Below are positions 8,526 through 17,993 of a stretch of DNA of 64,000 bases, in pieces. The DNA comes from Eubacteriaceae bacterium CHKCI004 (GTDB lineage Bacteria > Bacillota > Clostridia > Lachnospirales > Lachnospiraceae): contig FCNR01000042.1 in NCBI GenBank assembly GCA_900016875.1, positions 47,213 through 111,212 of the forward strand, in the 5' to 3' direction. The translations under genes were made by a program, and so were the position numbers. The notes beneath the pieces were generated by a model, which did no database searches, was not told where the DNA came from, and saw only the letters and a list, made by a program, of their open reading frames with translations. Position 1 is the stretch's first letter. The number at the start of each line of letters is the position of its first letter.

Positions 8526-9896
8526 ATGAAACATTTTGTACAGAATCTGATTCTTGTCATTTTATTGACCATCCTGCTCCTGTTTTCCTATGCATTTGTA
8601 CAGAAAAAAACGGAGAAGTTCGGATTTTCAGAATTTTATCAATTTTTGATGAATCATGAATCCGGACAGAATAACGAGAGGGCAGGAGAGAAGGAAGACG
8701 CACCGGCGGCAGAAAAACAAAACAGTACATACCGGGCGGTATGGCTTAGTTATCTGGAGTTTAACGCTTATCGCCGCTCTGTTGAGCAAAACAACGAGAA
8801 TAATTTCCGGAAATTTTTCCGCCGGGTATTAAATCGGAGTAAAAAATGTGGTTTAAACAGAGTGATCGTGCAGGTGCGTCCTTTTGGAGATGCGCTGTAT
8901 GAATCCGGTTACTTTCCATGGGCAGCATGTATCTCTGGAACACAGGGAACTGATCCTGGCTATGACCCGCTGGCGTTGATGGTGGAACTTGCCCATAAGA
9001 AAGGCTTTCAGATTGAAGCTTGGATTAACCCTTACCGGGTGTCATCCGGCAGCGATCTTGATGTTCTTTCTACAGATAATCCGGCGAAAGTATGGGCGCT
9101 TTCCGATGATAAGACCCGGAATGTACTAAGCTATAACGGTGCACTGTATTACAATCCGTCCTCGCAGGAGGTACAGGAGCTTATCATAAATGGTGTGAAG
9201 GAAATCGTAGAAAACTATGAAGTGGATGGTATTCATATGGATGATTATTTTTATCCGACTTTCACTGAGAGCAACGTAAATTCTGCTTTTGATTCACTGG
9301 AATATCAGAAGGGACTGTCTGCGGGAGCTATTGAGAAGACGCTGACACTGGCTGACTGGAGACGGCAGAATGTCAATACTCTGGTGTCTGCAATATATCA
9401 GGCCATAAAATCTGCTAATGCTGACGTGACTTTCGGCATCAGTCCGGCAGGAAATCTTGATAACCTGAGAAGTGATCTGCAGTATTATGTGGATGTCGAT
9501 ACATGGGTGAAGAGCGAAGGCTATATCGATTATGTGATGCCGCAGATTTATTGGGGATATACCAATAAGGAAGCGCCTTTTGATGAGATACTGAAAGAGT
9601 GGGTGGAGCTTGCAGAAGGTTCGGATGTGAAGCTTTATGTGGGACTGCAGATGTACCGGCTTGGAACCAGTGATGATGGTCAAAGTGATTATCAGGAACT
9701 GCAGGACGGCGCTTTAATTCAAAAAGAAATCACGCAGCTTGAACATACGTCGGCTGTGGGCGGATACTGTCTGTTCAGTTATCAGTATCTCGATGCAGAT
9801 AATAAAACTTATGACTATGATTCCAATGAATTTGCTGCAAAAAGAAAAAAGATTTTAAAAGAAACTGTAAAACATCTGATGGAAGGAAAGAAATAA
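8526..9896 (+). CDS. secreted GHL10-type glycoside-hydrolase-like protein (YngK family)
   Basis: The 457-residue protein has an uncleaved-looking N-terminal signal anchor (LILVILLTILLLFSYAFV), a low-complexity linker, then a TIM-barrel of the GHL10/DUF187 family: RAVWLSYLEFN, FQIEAWINPYR, VDGIHMDDYFYP (Asp-rich active-site strand) and YVMPQIYWG. It would act outside the membrane on a glycan; the substrate is not known. A TATAAT at 8490-8495 and an AAGGAGGAAAC directly before ATG 8526 fix the start; an upstream in-frame ATG would overlap the -10 box. Confidence 0.85.
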   Translation: MKHFVQNLILVILLTILLLFSYAFVQKKTEKFGFSEFYQFLMNHESGQNNERAGEKEDAPAAEKQNSTYRAVWLSYLEFNAYRRSVEQNNENNFRKFFRRVLNRSKKCGLNRVIVQVRPFGDALYESGYFPWAACISGTQGTDPGYDPLALMVELAHKKGFQIEAWINPYRVSSGSDLDVLSTDNPAKVWALSDDKTRNVLSYNGALYYNPSSQEVQELIINGVKEIVENYEVDGIHMDDYFYPTFTESNVNSAFDSLEYQKGLSAGAIEKTLTLADWRRQNVNTLVSAIYQAIKSANADVTFGISPAGNLDNLRSDLQYYVDVDTWVKSEGYIDYVMPQIYWGYTNKEAPFDEILKEWVELAEGSDVKLYVGLQMYRLGTSDDGQSDYQELQDGALIQKEITQLEHTSAVGGYCLFSYQYLDADNKTYDYDSNEFAAKRKKILKETVKHLMEGKK

Positions 9897-10006
9897 AATT
9901 CTGATCAGAAAATGAGTATTTAACGGATAAAGGCAAAAATACACTTAACTCTGCGTTAAAGTTGTGTTTTGCGAATAGTTGAGCCGGGCTCTCTTTCATA
10001 TTAAAT

Positions 10007-10046
10007 AAAAAGGAACATCCACCCTTCTGTGCAGATGTTCCTTTTT
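10007..10046. terminator. bidirectional terminator
   Basis: AAAAAGGAACATC / GATGTTCCTTTTT hairpin between the convergent GHL10 gene (+) and nitroreductase gene (-). Confidence 0.85.
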
Positions 10047-10058
10047 ATATTCTAAAAC

Positions 10059-10925
10059 TTAAGCTTCACAGGAAGCTACGATTACATATTCATCCGGAAT
10101 TCCGTAAATATTATCTACCGGTCCCAGTTTCCACTGGATCTTACAGAGGGTTTGCCCAATGACATCTTCAAAGTACAGCATTGCTATACCTGCGTCTATC
10201 CGTTCTTCATATTCACTGACATCGTTGTCTTTACGCATGAGCAGGACAATTTTTCCACCGTCAATCAAAAATCTCCACGGCTGACGGTTCATGGTAGACG
10301 GCGCTTTTCTTACACAGTCCATCGGTTCATACAACGCTCGTTCCAATAATGTATTTACATCGGCGCCTTCTCCCCATTTGTCGATGTAGACCATTTCCTG
10401 CAGAGGCAGAACTTTTGACTGACTGCTTTCTTTTTTGCGCATATCTGCCTGGGAATAATTGTCGCCGGTCTTCAAGGCTCCCAAGGTGATCGGCGCCTTC
10501 TTCTTGCCGTATCCGATAGTCAGGATACCCACAACCTCTTTATTTGTGACTATATTCAGCCGGTGTATCACTTTTTCGCTGCTCGTAAAAGTAATCCAGC
10601 AGGAATCGACGCCCAGCTCTGACGCCTTCATGGCAATGCTCTCTCCAACATATCCTGCATTTTCCAGATAGTGCTCCTTATTTTCGGATAATAAAATAAT
10701 ATAATGCGGCGCATTGATCAAAATGCCATGATAACCTGCAAAACCGTCAAGCTGACGGTAAACCACATCATTGTCCATGATGCGAATATCCATCTCGATA
10801 TCATCGACCAATTTCGGGCAGGTGTTTGCATACTGCGAAAGTTCTTTGATAATCTTCGCATCTACTTTCTTTTCCTTATAATCCCTCACAGAATATTTAT
10901 TTAAAATAATATTTTTGTAATCCAT
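10059..10925 (-). CDS. nitroreductase-family FMN oxidoreductase
   Basis: The 288-residue protein begins with a nitroreductase-type N-terminus (ILNKYSVRDYKEKKVD, giving the FMN-phosphate-binding Arg-Ser-x-Arg-like SVRDY). A second half contains CVRKAPSTMNRQPWRF, the usual nitroreductase SPSxxNxQPW-type FMN motif, placed unusually late in the chain. The layout suggests the double-module or putative TM nitroreductase group (about 250-290 aa). Likely NAD(P)H-dependent reduction of nitro or quinone compounds in the cytosol; the substrate is unknown. It is monocistronic. Confidence 0.85.
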   Translation of the reverse strand: MDYKNIILNKYSVRDYKEKKVDAKIIKELSQYANTCPKLVDDIEMDIRIMDNDVVYRQLDGFAGYHGILINAPHYIILLSENKEHYLENAGYVGESIAMKASELGVDSCWITFTSSEKVIHRLNIVTNKEVVGILTIGYGKKKAPITLGALKTGDNYSQADMRKKESSQSKVLPLQEMVYIDKWGEGADVNTLLERALYEPMDCVRKAPSTMNRQPWRFLIDGGKIVLLMRKDNDVSEYEERIDAGIAMLYFEDVIGQTLCKIQWKLGPVDNIYGIPDEYVIVASCEA

Positions 10926-11013
10926 TTACAGATTCCTCCTCTTTCTTTTTAATTGTCATAGCATATAGCGTTTTGATATTCTTCCCTATTATAGCACAAA
11001 GAAGTGCAGGTAT

Positions 11014-12636
11014 CTATTTTCTTGAGAAAAAATGTTTGAGAAAAACATACATGACAATCACAAAAGCAATCAGATATCCCAAAGCGCCAAGGGCCGGTAT
11101 CCCCAATATTTTGGGGGTCATGTCTGTCGTACAGATAATACTGGAACTGATCAGCAGCGCCATGACCCAAAGACCCATGACGATATTGCGGATCAGCCGC
11201 CGTAAAAGTTGTGACAGATCATCTGACACATGCAATTCCAGATTAACCTTTGTCTGTCCCTTCATGTGCCCCTGAAGGATATCGGCGGCCAGGGAAGGAA
11301 TATCTATGGCGCGGCGCAGGGAACGGACAATACTCCTTACAGTTCCCTTCACTTCTTTTTTCAGATTCTCTTCCTGAAAAAACTGGTCTTTTATGCGCGC
11401 AGAAGCAATCTGTACCATATTAATATCGGGGCTGATGGAGGCAAGGATACCCTCCACGTGGGTGAGACCTCTGGCAAGCAGCGTCAAACCGTGAGGCATG
11501 ACAATCTGATTATTTTTCATGGTTTCCATGAGACTTTTTACCAGATCTGCGATATCAATACTCCCCATGTCAGCGGTGCCGTATTTTGCCATCAGTGCCT
11601 GCAGATCGTCATAAAGCTGACTCTGATCCGGTTTGCCCCGAAAATCTCCGATAGCAAGGACACAGTCCTGAATCATGCCGATATCGTTTAAGGCGACACC
11701 TTCCACAGCCCGGCTGATGAATTCACGGTCGCGGTCTGTAAGGCGTCCCATCATGCCCATGTCCATCCAGACAATTTTCCCGCCGCGGACCATCACATTC
11801 CCCGGATGAGGATCTGCGTGAAAAAAGCCATCGTCAATGACCTGTTTGACAAAATTATCGACAAACTTAGTTCCCACTTCGTTTAAATCATATCCGTTTG
11901 CCAGCAGATTAGCTTTATCATCAATGGCAAAGCCATTCACATATTCCATCACAAGAACCTGAGTAGTGGTATATTCCCTGTAAAGGCGGGGAACCTCCAC
12001 AAAAACCACGTCGTCATTTTTATCAGCGAATTCTTCCATATTGGCGGCTTCCATGAGAAAATTCATCTCTTCCTGGGTTACCCGCCAAAGTTCCGTGAGG
12101 ACTAAATCCAGATCCACCAGATCTTTGATGGCTACCGGAGGCAGAAGTTTGACTGCCCGCCGTAAAAGTCCGATATCTCTGGACATCGTTTCATAAATGC
12201 CCTGCCGCTGTACCTTTATGACAACCTCATCTCCGTTCTTTAACGTGGCACGGTGCACCTGCGCGATGGAAGCGGAACCCAGAGGCGTCATCTCAATATC
12301 TGAAAAAATCTGACGCCAGGAATAGCCGAAAGAGGCGTTGATGACCTCTTCTACCTGTGAAAACGGCATAGGAGGAACTTCAGAACGAAGTCTCATCAGT
12401 TCGTCACAGTACTTCTGTGGAAGAATATCGGAACGGCTGGACATAATCTGCCCCAGCTTAATATAAGTCGGTCCCAGATCTTCCAGTATCTGCCGCAGTT
12501 TTTCCGGAGTAATACCCCGGGTGATCGAATTCTTCCTAAGCACCGCTGTCATCTCTTTCAGTCTTCCCCGGTAATTGTCAGAAGTACTGTTGTCTGAGGC
12601 ATTGTTTTCCATAGGATCTGCTGTATTCTCCTGCAT
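11014..12636 (-). CDS. UbiB/ABC1-family atypical protein kinase-like ATPase
   Basis: The 540-residue protein has the KxGQ-type motif (YIKLGQIMSSRSDILP), GSASIAQVHRATLK (Ala-rich nucleotide loop), ADPHPGNVMV (catalytic HxDxHxGN-like loop) and WMDMGMMGRL (DxG-like metal motif), and ends in two transmembrane helices (about 495-512 and 518-536). UbiB proteins support isoprenoid lipid (quinone) metabolism at the membrane; what it does in an anaerobic Firmicute is not established. Its start immediately follows the stop of the phasin-like gene, so the two are co-translated. Confidence 0.9.
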   Translation of the reverse strand: MQENTADPMENNASDNSTSDNYRGRLKEMTAVLRKNSITRGITPEKLRQILEDLGPTYIKLGQIMSSRSDILPQKYCDELMRLRSEVPPMPFSQVEEVINASFGYSWRQIFSDIEMTPLGSASIAQVHRATLKNGDEVVIKVQRQGIYETMSRDIGLLRRAVKLLPPVAIKDLVDLDLVLTELWRVTQEEMNFLMEAANMEEFADKNDDVVFVEVPRLYREYTTTQVLVMEYVNGFAIDDKANLLANGYDLNEVGTKFVDNFVKQVIDDGFFHADPHPGNVMVRGGKIVWMDMGMMGRLTDRDREFISRAVEGVALNDIGMIQDCVLAIGDFRGKPDQSQLYDDLQALMAKYGTADMGSIDIADLVKSLMETMKNNQIVMPHGLTLLARGLTHVEGILASISPDINMVQIASARIKDQFFQEENLKKEVKGTVRSIVRSLRRAIDIPSLAADILQGHMKGQTKVNLELHVSDDLSQLLRRLIRNIVMGLWVMALLISSSIICTTDMTPKILGIPALGALGYLIAFVIVMYVFLKHFFSRK

Positions 12637-12999
12637 CTACTCTTCCACCACATCCTCACTGGATGAGGTATTACAGCCGTCAGAAGAATCCTCATCCATC
12701 TCTTCTCCCTCCGCCCTGGCAATCTGTTCTTTTAGCGCAGCCAGCTGTTCCGGCGTCATTTTATCGATCAAATCCTTTAATTCTTCAGGAGAAGAAGGTT
12801 TAACAGAAACATTGACATTAGATTTCATTTTTTCGCGAATATCGTGGCGCAGCTCCTGATTGAGAACCTTTCCCTGCTCCACGGTAAGCTCTCCCTTTTT
12901 TACCAAATCGTCAAGAATTTCTTTTGATTTTTCCGCGGTCATCGCTGCAGAACCGATACCCGCCAGTAATAATTTTCTGATGTTTTCGCCTAATTCCAT
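12637..12999 (-). CDS. phasin-like helical protein (polyhydroxyalkanoate-regulator-type)
   Basis: The 120-residue protein is mostly helical: N-terminal LGENIRKLLLAGIGSAAMTAEKS, then KGELTVEQGKVLNQELRHDI, a mid region with PEELKDLIDKMTPEQLAALK, and an acidic Ser-rich tail. The pattern is that of small phasin-like proteins commonly found next to UbiB genes. It directly abuts the UbiB start. No PHA synthase is visible here, so a role in granules is not supported; it may be a UbiB partner. Confidence 0.7.
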   Translation of the reverse strand: MELGENIRKLLLAGIGSAAMTAEKSKEILDDLVKKGELTVEQGKVLNQELRHDIREKMKSNVNVSVKPSSPEELKDLIDKMTPEQLAALKEQIARAEGEEMDEDSSDGCNTSSSEDVVEE

Positions 13000-13027
13000 A
13001 GTGACTCCTCCTTATTATAAAATGAAC

Positions 13028-13408
13028 TTAAAAAATACCGATAAAATCAAGAACCTTTGGAACAAAAATCACACATCCGATGATAGCCGCCATGATGGCG
13101 GATATGAGAACCGCCCCTGCCGCCGTATCTTTGGCGACCTTGGCCAGAGGCTTTCTCTCCTCTGTGACCAGATCCACCACAGATTCCACCGCTGTATTGA
13201 CAAGTTCCAAAGACAGGATCAATCCGAACAGAACGAGACAGATGCACCATTCCGTCACGGATAAATGTAAAACAAGCCCCGCTGCTATGACAAGAAACAT
13301 GAAGACACAATGTATCTTGATATTTCTTTCTTTTCTTATACATGTAAATATTCCCTCAAATGCATAAGAAAAGCTTTTATAGAGCGGAGCCTTTTTTCTG
13401 TCTGACAT
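13028..13408 (-). CDS. diacylglycerol/undecaprenol kinase (DgkA family)
   Basis: About 126 residues with three membrane helices and the DgkA signature, including SFSYAFEGIFTCIRKERNIKIH (N-terminal amphipathic part), ELVNTAVESVVDLV (catalytic Glu region) and AKDTAAGAVLISAI. In Gram-positives this enzyme phosphorylates undecaprenol, recycling the cell-wall lipid carrier. I chose ATG 13408, 7 nt after CAGGTGA; a longer in-frame start exists at 13438. Confidence 0.9.
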   Translation of the reverse strand: MSDRKKAPLYKSFSYAFEGIFTCIRKERNIKIHCVFMFLVIAAGLVLHLSVTEWCICLVLFGLILSLELVNTAVESVVDLVTEERKPLAKVAKDTAAGAVLISAIMAAIIGCVIFVPKVLDFIGIF

Positions 13409-13681
13409 ATGAATCACCTGCTTTGGCGCGGTTTTCAAATCAGTGTAATCTGACCGGGTCTTTGAGAAAACCGCACAATTTTTTAATTATTATATTGTAT
13501 ATTGTACCACAAATTAGACAGTTTGTGCACATCTAAAAAACACGTATTTATGCGGAAAATTCAGTATATAAAGCGAAGCAAGATTACCCAAAATGATACC
13601 ATTTAGTAACAAATTAGTAACACAATTTTACTTCCTGATTTGGGCTATTTCTTTTTATTTTTTGTACTTTTTTCAGTTATT

Positions 13682-14737
13682 TTAAAAAAAAGCACATCTC
13701 AAACTGCTGAAAAAATAACAAATGACAGCCCCGCTTCCGGCAGCCGCGGCAGTTCCCATGAGCCTGAGTCGATGCAGAGCCATAGGGCTTTTTTCTCCTA
13801 ACAGAAATGTAGTGAAGTTCTCCGTCTGTTTCTCCGCCCATCGGCTCCAGAAGGAGAAGTCCGACCAGCGGGTGGGAATCATATCTTCCGGAATCTGCGG
13901 ATGAATTCCCGTCAGAAAGAAAAACAGCCACACAAGGCACAACAACAGCAGCGCAGCCAGCAGAACCCGGACCGGATATCGCCGGTTTTTTCTCATCAGA
14001 GAAAATGTTTGTCCCAGCAGGCTGCTCCACAGCACCACCGGCAGCAAAAAACTGAATGCCGCTGCCAGATCGGATATCCCTTTCTGGCGGCTGATCTCTC
14101 CTGTAATCCCATGCCGGACCATAAATTCCTCTATTTGACTGGAGTTGCCCTGCTGCTTTTTACCGTTGCTTCCTTCCGATGGGAACCGCAGGGAAATATG
14201 ATGAAAGGCGACGGCTCTGCTGCCGCCTCCAGCGACTCCATTTTCAAAAGATACTCCGTTTCCAGCGGAGTCATGGTCAAAAACGGCCTCCTGCACCACA
14301 AGTACCGGCGTATCCTCCGGAAGAATTCCGCGGATGGTGAAAGTCTCTCCATTGTACTGAAGTTCACTATTGACAACGTTCCGGCTCCCGAACAGGGTTT
14401 CCGCTGTGAGAGCGTCAATGAGGCAGCCGCCGGTATCGTCCTTTTTCAGCACCGGTCCGTCAAAAAGCAGATCTGAATCTCCATTCAGCAAAAGAGCGGA
14501 TACATTTTCCTGCCGGTCCCACGCTGTATTTTCCACCAGTGCGTCTTTTTCTTCCTCCCAGAGAGTGAAAAGAAGCGGCGAGTCCTGCTGCTTTTCCAGC
14601 ATCCGCATCTCTTCGGCGGCGTCTCCCGTGACAGTGTCTCCCGCCAGGAGAATCTCTGCATCGGCGGTCGGAGACAGTCCGGCGGCGGCAATTCTTGCCA
14701 GGACAAATAAGACGATGGACAGCGCTGTCATAAACAT
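13682..14737 (-). CDS. MacB-like membrane protein (extracytoplasmic core domain plus C-terminal helices)
   Basis: About 351 residues. An N-terminal helix (FMTALSIVLFVLARIAAAG) is followed by a large extracytoplasmic domain that resembles the MacB periplasmic core (ENVSALLLNGDSDLLF, LIDALTAETLFGS, FTIRGILPEDTPVLVV), then three C-terminal membrane segments. It lacks an obvious complete FtsX permease repeat and has no ATPase. It begins directly after the HlyD-like gene, so it belongs to that operon and may act as a specialised export component. The family assignment is tentative. Confidence 0.55.
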   Translation of the reverse strand: MFMTALSIVLFVLARIAAAGLSPTADAEILLAGDTVTGDAAEEMRMLEKQQDSPLLFTLWEEEKDALVENTAWDRQENVSALLLNGDSDLLFDGPVLKKDDTGGCLIDALTAETLFGSRNVVNSELQYNGETFTIRGILPEDTPVLVVQEAVFDHDSAGNGVSFENGVAGGGSRAVAFHHISLRFPSEGSNGKKQQGNSSQIEEFMVRHGITGEISRQKGISDLAAAFSFLLPVVLWSSLLGQTFSLMRKNRRYPVRVLLAALLLLCLVWLFFFLTGIHPQIPEDMIPTRWSDFSFWSRWAEKQTENFTTFLLGEKSPMALHRLRLMGTAAAAGSGAVICYFFSSLRCAFF

Positions 14738-14738
14738 A

Positions 14739-16274
14739 CTACGAAGTCTCTTCTTCCTCCCTGACCCGGTCGCCGTCCTCGACGGATCTGCTGGAAGAAA
14801 TGATGATGGTACTGTCTGCATTGATGACCCCTTCCTTTATGGCTGCGTAAGTTTCATTTTTATCAAGGACGGTGACTTCTGTCCGCTGGGCAAACCATTC
14901 CTCTCCCAGAACAGATTCTCTTTTCTCCACCGTCAGAATATATTCTTTATTATTTTCTTCCCGCAAAGCGGAAAGAGGAATGGTGGAGGCATATTTTTCT
15001 GACTTCTGGGTGACAATCATGGTGGCTGTCTGCCCGATGGATAATCCGCTGTTCGTGAGAGCGTCGCCGGTGAGCAGTACTGAAGCGTCCAGAGAATCAG
15101 CACCCGCAGTGGTTTCTCCATCCGCTCCGCTTTCCGTCACGGATTCCAGGGACAGCCCCTCTGCTACCGGAGTCTCTCCATCTAAAGACAGGGAGATTTC
15201 CGCATTGTCCGTCAGATATTTTTCATCTTCTTTGGAAAACTGAGCCGTAAACCGTATACCGGCACTCAGATCCGCCATGCGCATGACTGCTTCCTCTGTA
15301 GTCATACTGCCGGCTGTCACCGCCACATTGGTGATGACTCCGTCATTGTCCGCTTTGATCTGCCCTTTTGCCTCCTTTATTTTATTCAACTTGCTAAGAT
15401 TTTTTTCATAAGTGTCTATGGACAGATCGTTGATGGCTCCAGTGTTATCCTTTTCCAGCGGCTTTTTTGCCTCGTCGATGGCCTGCTGCGCTTCACTGAG
15501 CGCGCTTTTCTGACTATTTTTGGCGTCCTCATAAGCTTGTTCTTTTTGTTCCACCAGGCTTTTCAGGCTCTCAATGTTGCCGGTATCCGATTGTTTTCCT
15601 TTTTTATTTGCTTTTTTCTTATCTTTTTTAGCCTGCCGCAAATCCTTTCTGGCCTTTTCCAGTTCTTTCTTTGCCGCCGATACAGCGTCGGAGCCGGCGC
15701 TCCTGGCGTCAGCATAGTTTTTCTCTGCCTGACGAATGGATTTGCTTCTGCTGTCTTCCTGCAGATTTCTGTTATAATCCAGAGCGTCATTGCTGAGCTG
15801 CAGAGATTTTATCTCCTTTTCCACCTCGTCAATCTTCTCCTGGAGCTGTTCCAGATTAATTTTTAACAGCACGTCATCTTTTTTTACAGTATCTCCCACA
15901 TTGACATATACAGATTCCACCTGCAATCCGGACTCCACCGATACAGCAGTTTCCCGGTTCTGTATGGCGGTCCCGGCGGCGGAAATTCTATGTTCGATGA
16001 CCCGGGCCGCCGGCGCGTCCACCTGTACCCTCGGCACCGTGACACTGTCCGCCCAGCGGGATAAAAATGTAAATAATACCATAACGGCAAGGAAAACCGC
16101 CAGCAGCCGGATAGCACGGCTGCGCAGGGACTGCTCGGTCTGCCACTGAAATTCCAGAATCGCTTTGAGACGATGCTGTATGCCGGATAAAGATGTTCGG
16201 AGATTGCGGCTTTTTTGGATATTCCGGTTCTTTTTCATAATCTTTGGAAATCCCCCTTTTCTATGTTCTGTCAT
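14739..16274 (-). CDS. HlyD-family membrane-fusion (adaptor) protein
   Basis: The 511-residue protein has one N-terminal transmembrane helix (about residues 51-69), a biotinyl-lipoyl-like segment (VSVESGLQVESVYVNVGD), a long alpha-helical coiled-coil hairpin (about 130-290, Lys/Asp/Glu-rich), the returning lipoyl half (GQIKADNDGVITNVAV) and a beta-barrel/membrane-proximal domain. Adaptors like this link an inner-membrane exporter to the outside. In a Gram-positive it would work with a MacB-like permease such as the next gene. AAAGGATG before ATG 16274 supports this start. Confidence 0.85.
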   Translation of the reverse strand: MTEHRKGGFPKIMKKNRNIQKSRNLRTSLSGIQHRLKAILEFQWQTEQSLRSRAIRLLAVFLAVMVLFTFLSRWADSVTVPRVQVDAPAARVIEHRISAAGTAIQNRETAVSVESGLQVESVYVNVGDTVKKDDVLLKINLEQLQEKIDEVEKEIKSLQLSNDALDYNRNLQEDSRSKSIRQAEKNYADARSAGSDAVSAAKKELEKARKDLRQAKKDKKKANKKGKQSDTGNIESLKSLVEQKEQAYEDAKNSQKSALSEAQQAIDEAKKPLEKDNTGAINDLSIDTYEKNLSKLNKIKEAKGQIKADNDGVITNVAVTAGSMTTEEAVMRMADLSAGIRFTAQFSKEDEKYLTDNAEISLSLDGETPVAEGLSLESVTESGADGETTAGADSLDASVLLTGDALTNSGLSIGQTATMIVTQKSEKYASTIPLSALREENNKEYILTVEKRESVLGEEWFAQRTEVTVLDKNETYAAIKEGVINADSTIIISSSRSVEDGDRVREEEETS

Positions 16275-16278
16275 AATT

Positions 16279-17148
16279 TCATCCTTTCAGACCGGAAGCG
16301 GCAATGCCCTGTTCCAGATAATTCTGTCCCGCCAGAAAGACCAGCAGAGCCGGAAGCAGTGTGATGACAGACGCCGTCACCGCCATACCGGCATTGGACA
16401 GGGTAATATCCGGCAGAAATAAAGACAACGGCCACAGCCGCTGATCTTTTAAGAATGTCAGCGGCTGTTCCACCAGATTCCAGTATTCCAGAAAACCGAG
16501 CACCGCCTGGGAGATAATACCGGCGCTGCCCAGGGGAAGACCGAACTGCAAAAAAATCTGCAACTCCCCCGCTCCGTCGATCCTCGCAGATTCCAGAATT
16601 TCCACCGGAATGGAGGAGAAAAAACGGTAAAGAAGAAATACCGGAAATGTGGAAAAAATACCCGGCAGAATGATGGAAAGCTGCGTATCCATGAGACCCA
16701 TTCCGTTCAGAACCAGGTAATTGGACAGCATGGTAACCTGAAAGGGCATCAGCATCAGCACCATATACAGGGTAAAGAGCAGATTATGGCATGGAAACCG
16801 GTAGCGGGCAAAGACCCAGGCCGCCGGAACTCCTACCAGCAGCTGTCCCAAAAGAATCCCTCCGGTAATTTTCACGGAATTCCAGAACATGATGAAAAAT
16901 TCCGGCGTATCCAGAAGAATTTCAACATATGACCGCAAAGTCGGATATAAAGGAATCAGAACCAGACGGACAAAGCCGGTGCGCTCCCCGAGAATCGCCC
17001 CCAGTACCTGTCCGATCTCCGGGTTTCCCATGAGCGAAGCGCCGAACAAAAAAAGAATCGGATAACAGGTGAGCAAAGCAAAGATTCCAAGAAAAAATAA
17101 AAGCATATGGCTGCGAATCCAATTTCCCATGGCAATAGCCTCCTTCAT
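16279..17148 (-). CDS. carbohydrate ABC transporter permease, MalG type
   Basis: The 289-residue protein has six predicted membrane helices and the EAA loop (PVEILESARIDGAGELQIFLQ..LPLGSAG split around the Gly). It is the second permease of a CUT1-type importer. It overlaps the upstream permease gene by 4 bp, so the pair is translationally coupled. No ATPase lies in the operon; Firmicutes often share an MsmX-like ATPase among CUT1 importers. Confidence 0.92.
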   Translation of the reverse strand: MKEAIAMGNWIRSHMLLFFLGIFALLTCYPILFLFGASLMGNPEIGQVLGAILGERTGFVRLVLIPLYPTLRSYVEILLDTPEFFIMFWNSVKITGGILLGQLLVGVPAAWVFARYRFPCHNLLFTLYMVLMLMPFQVTMLSNYLVLNGMGLMDTQLSIILPGIFSTFPVFLLYRFFSSIPVEILESARIDGAGELQIFLQFGLPLGSAGIISQAVLGFLEYWNLVEQPLTFLKDQRLWPLSLFLPDITLSNAGMAVTASVITLLPALLVFLAGQNYLEQGIAASGLKG

Positions 17149-17993
17149 ATATTGTCTTCCTTCTGCAGTCTGTTTTTCAGCAACAAAATCAGTACGAAAA
17201 TAATGAAAAATACCAGAACCGCCGCTGCGGACAGTTTGTCCAGGGATAAATCCCGGAACCAGTTTTGAAAAACATGCTGCAAAAGATACATGTGCTCTTC
17301 CGGGTAGCTGCCGCCGATGAGATATGCCTCCCGGAATACCTTGAAAGAATTCAGCAGAGAAAGCACCGTGATGGTAAAAAAGGACGGCAGCAGATTAGGC
17401 AGGGTGATATAAAACAGACATTCCCGCTCACCCGCCCCATCCACACGGGCAGCCTCATAAATACTCTCCGGAATGGCGGAAAGTCCTGCCAGCCACAATA
17501 TGACATCATATCCGATGTTTTTCCACAGATAGGTAAATACAAGAATCCAAAAAGAATACTTTGTATTCATCCAGTCTGCTCCGGAGATTCCAAAAAGATG
17601 AAGAAAACCGTTGAGCAGACCTTGTCCATGGAAAAAATATTTCCATAAAAGCACAATGGATGATACGGGAATCGCCATGGGGATCAGGTAAATACTTTTA
17701 AAGAATCCCCCTCTTTTTCCTATGCGCCGAATCCAGAGACTTAAGGCCAGCGAGGACAACAGGAGCAGAGGAATACAGATAACTGTAAATCGGATGGAAT
17801 TGCCGGCGGCCTGCCGGAAAGCGTCGTTTGTCAGGACCGACTGAAAATTGGAAATCCCGACAAACTGACCGCCGATGGCGGAAGTAAACGCCCGCCGCAA
17901 AACATCCAGAAAAGGAAGCAGTACAAATATGCTGACTCCCGCCATGCTGGGCAGCAGGAAGAAAACGCCCTTCCATACATTTTTTTTCATCAT
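17145..17993 (-). CDS. carbohydrate ABC transporter permease, MalF type
   Basis: The 282-residue protein has six predicted helices and an EAA motif (PESIYEAARVDGAGERE). It is the MalF-side partner of the downstream permease. Four-bp overlaps on both sides (with the solute-binding gene and with the MalG-type gene) place it in one operon. The substrate cannot be inferred; a sugar or glycoside is expected for the family. Confidence 0.92.
   Translation of the reverse strand: MMKKNVWKGVFFLLPSMAGVSIFVLLPFLDVLRRAFTSAIGGQFVGISNFQSVLTNDAFRQAAGNSIRFTVICIPLLLLSSLALSLWIRRIGKRGGFFKSIYLIPMAIPVSSIVLLWKYFFHGQGLLNGFLHLFGISGADWMNTKYSFWILVFTYLWKNIGYDVILWLAGLSAIPESIYEAARVDGAGERECLFYITLPNLLPSFFTITVLSLLNSFKVFREAYLIGGSYPEEHMYLLQHVFQNWFRDLSLDKLSAAAVLVFFIIFVLILLLKNRLQKEDNI

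Noticed and set aside
12860..13264. 134-codon plus-strand frame over the phasin-like and DgkA genes
   Set aside because: Antisense to two well-supported genes.
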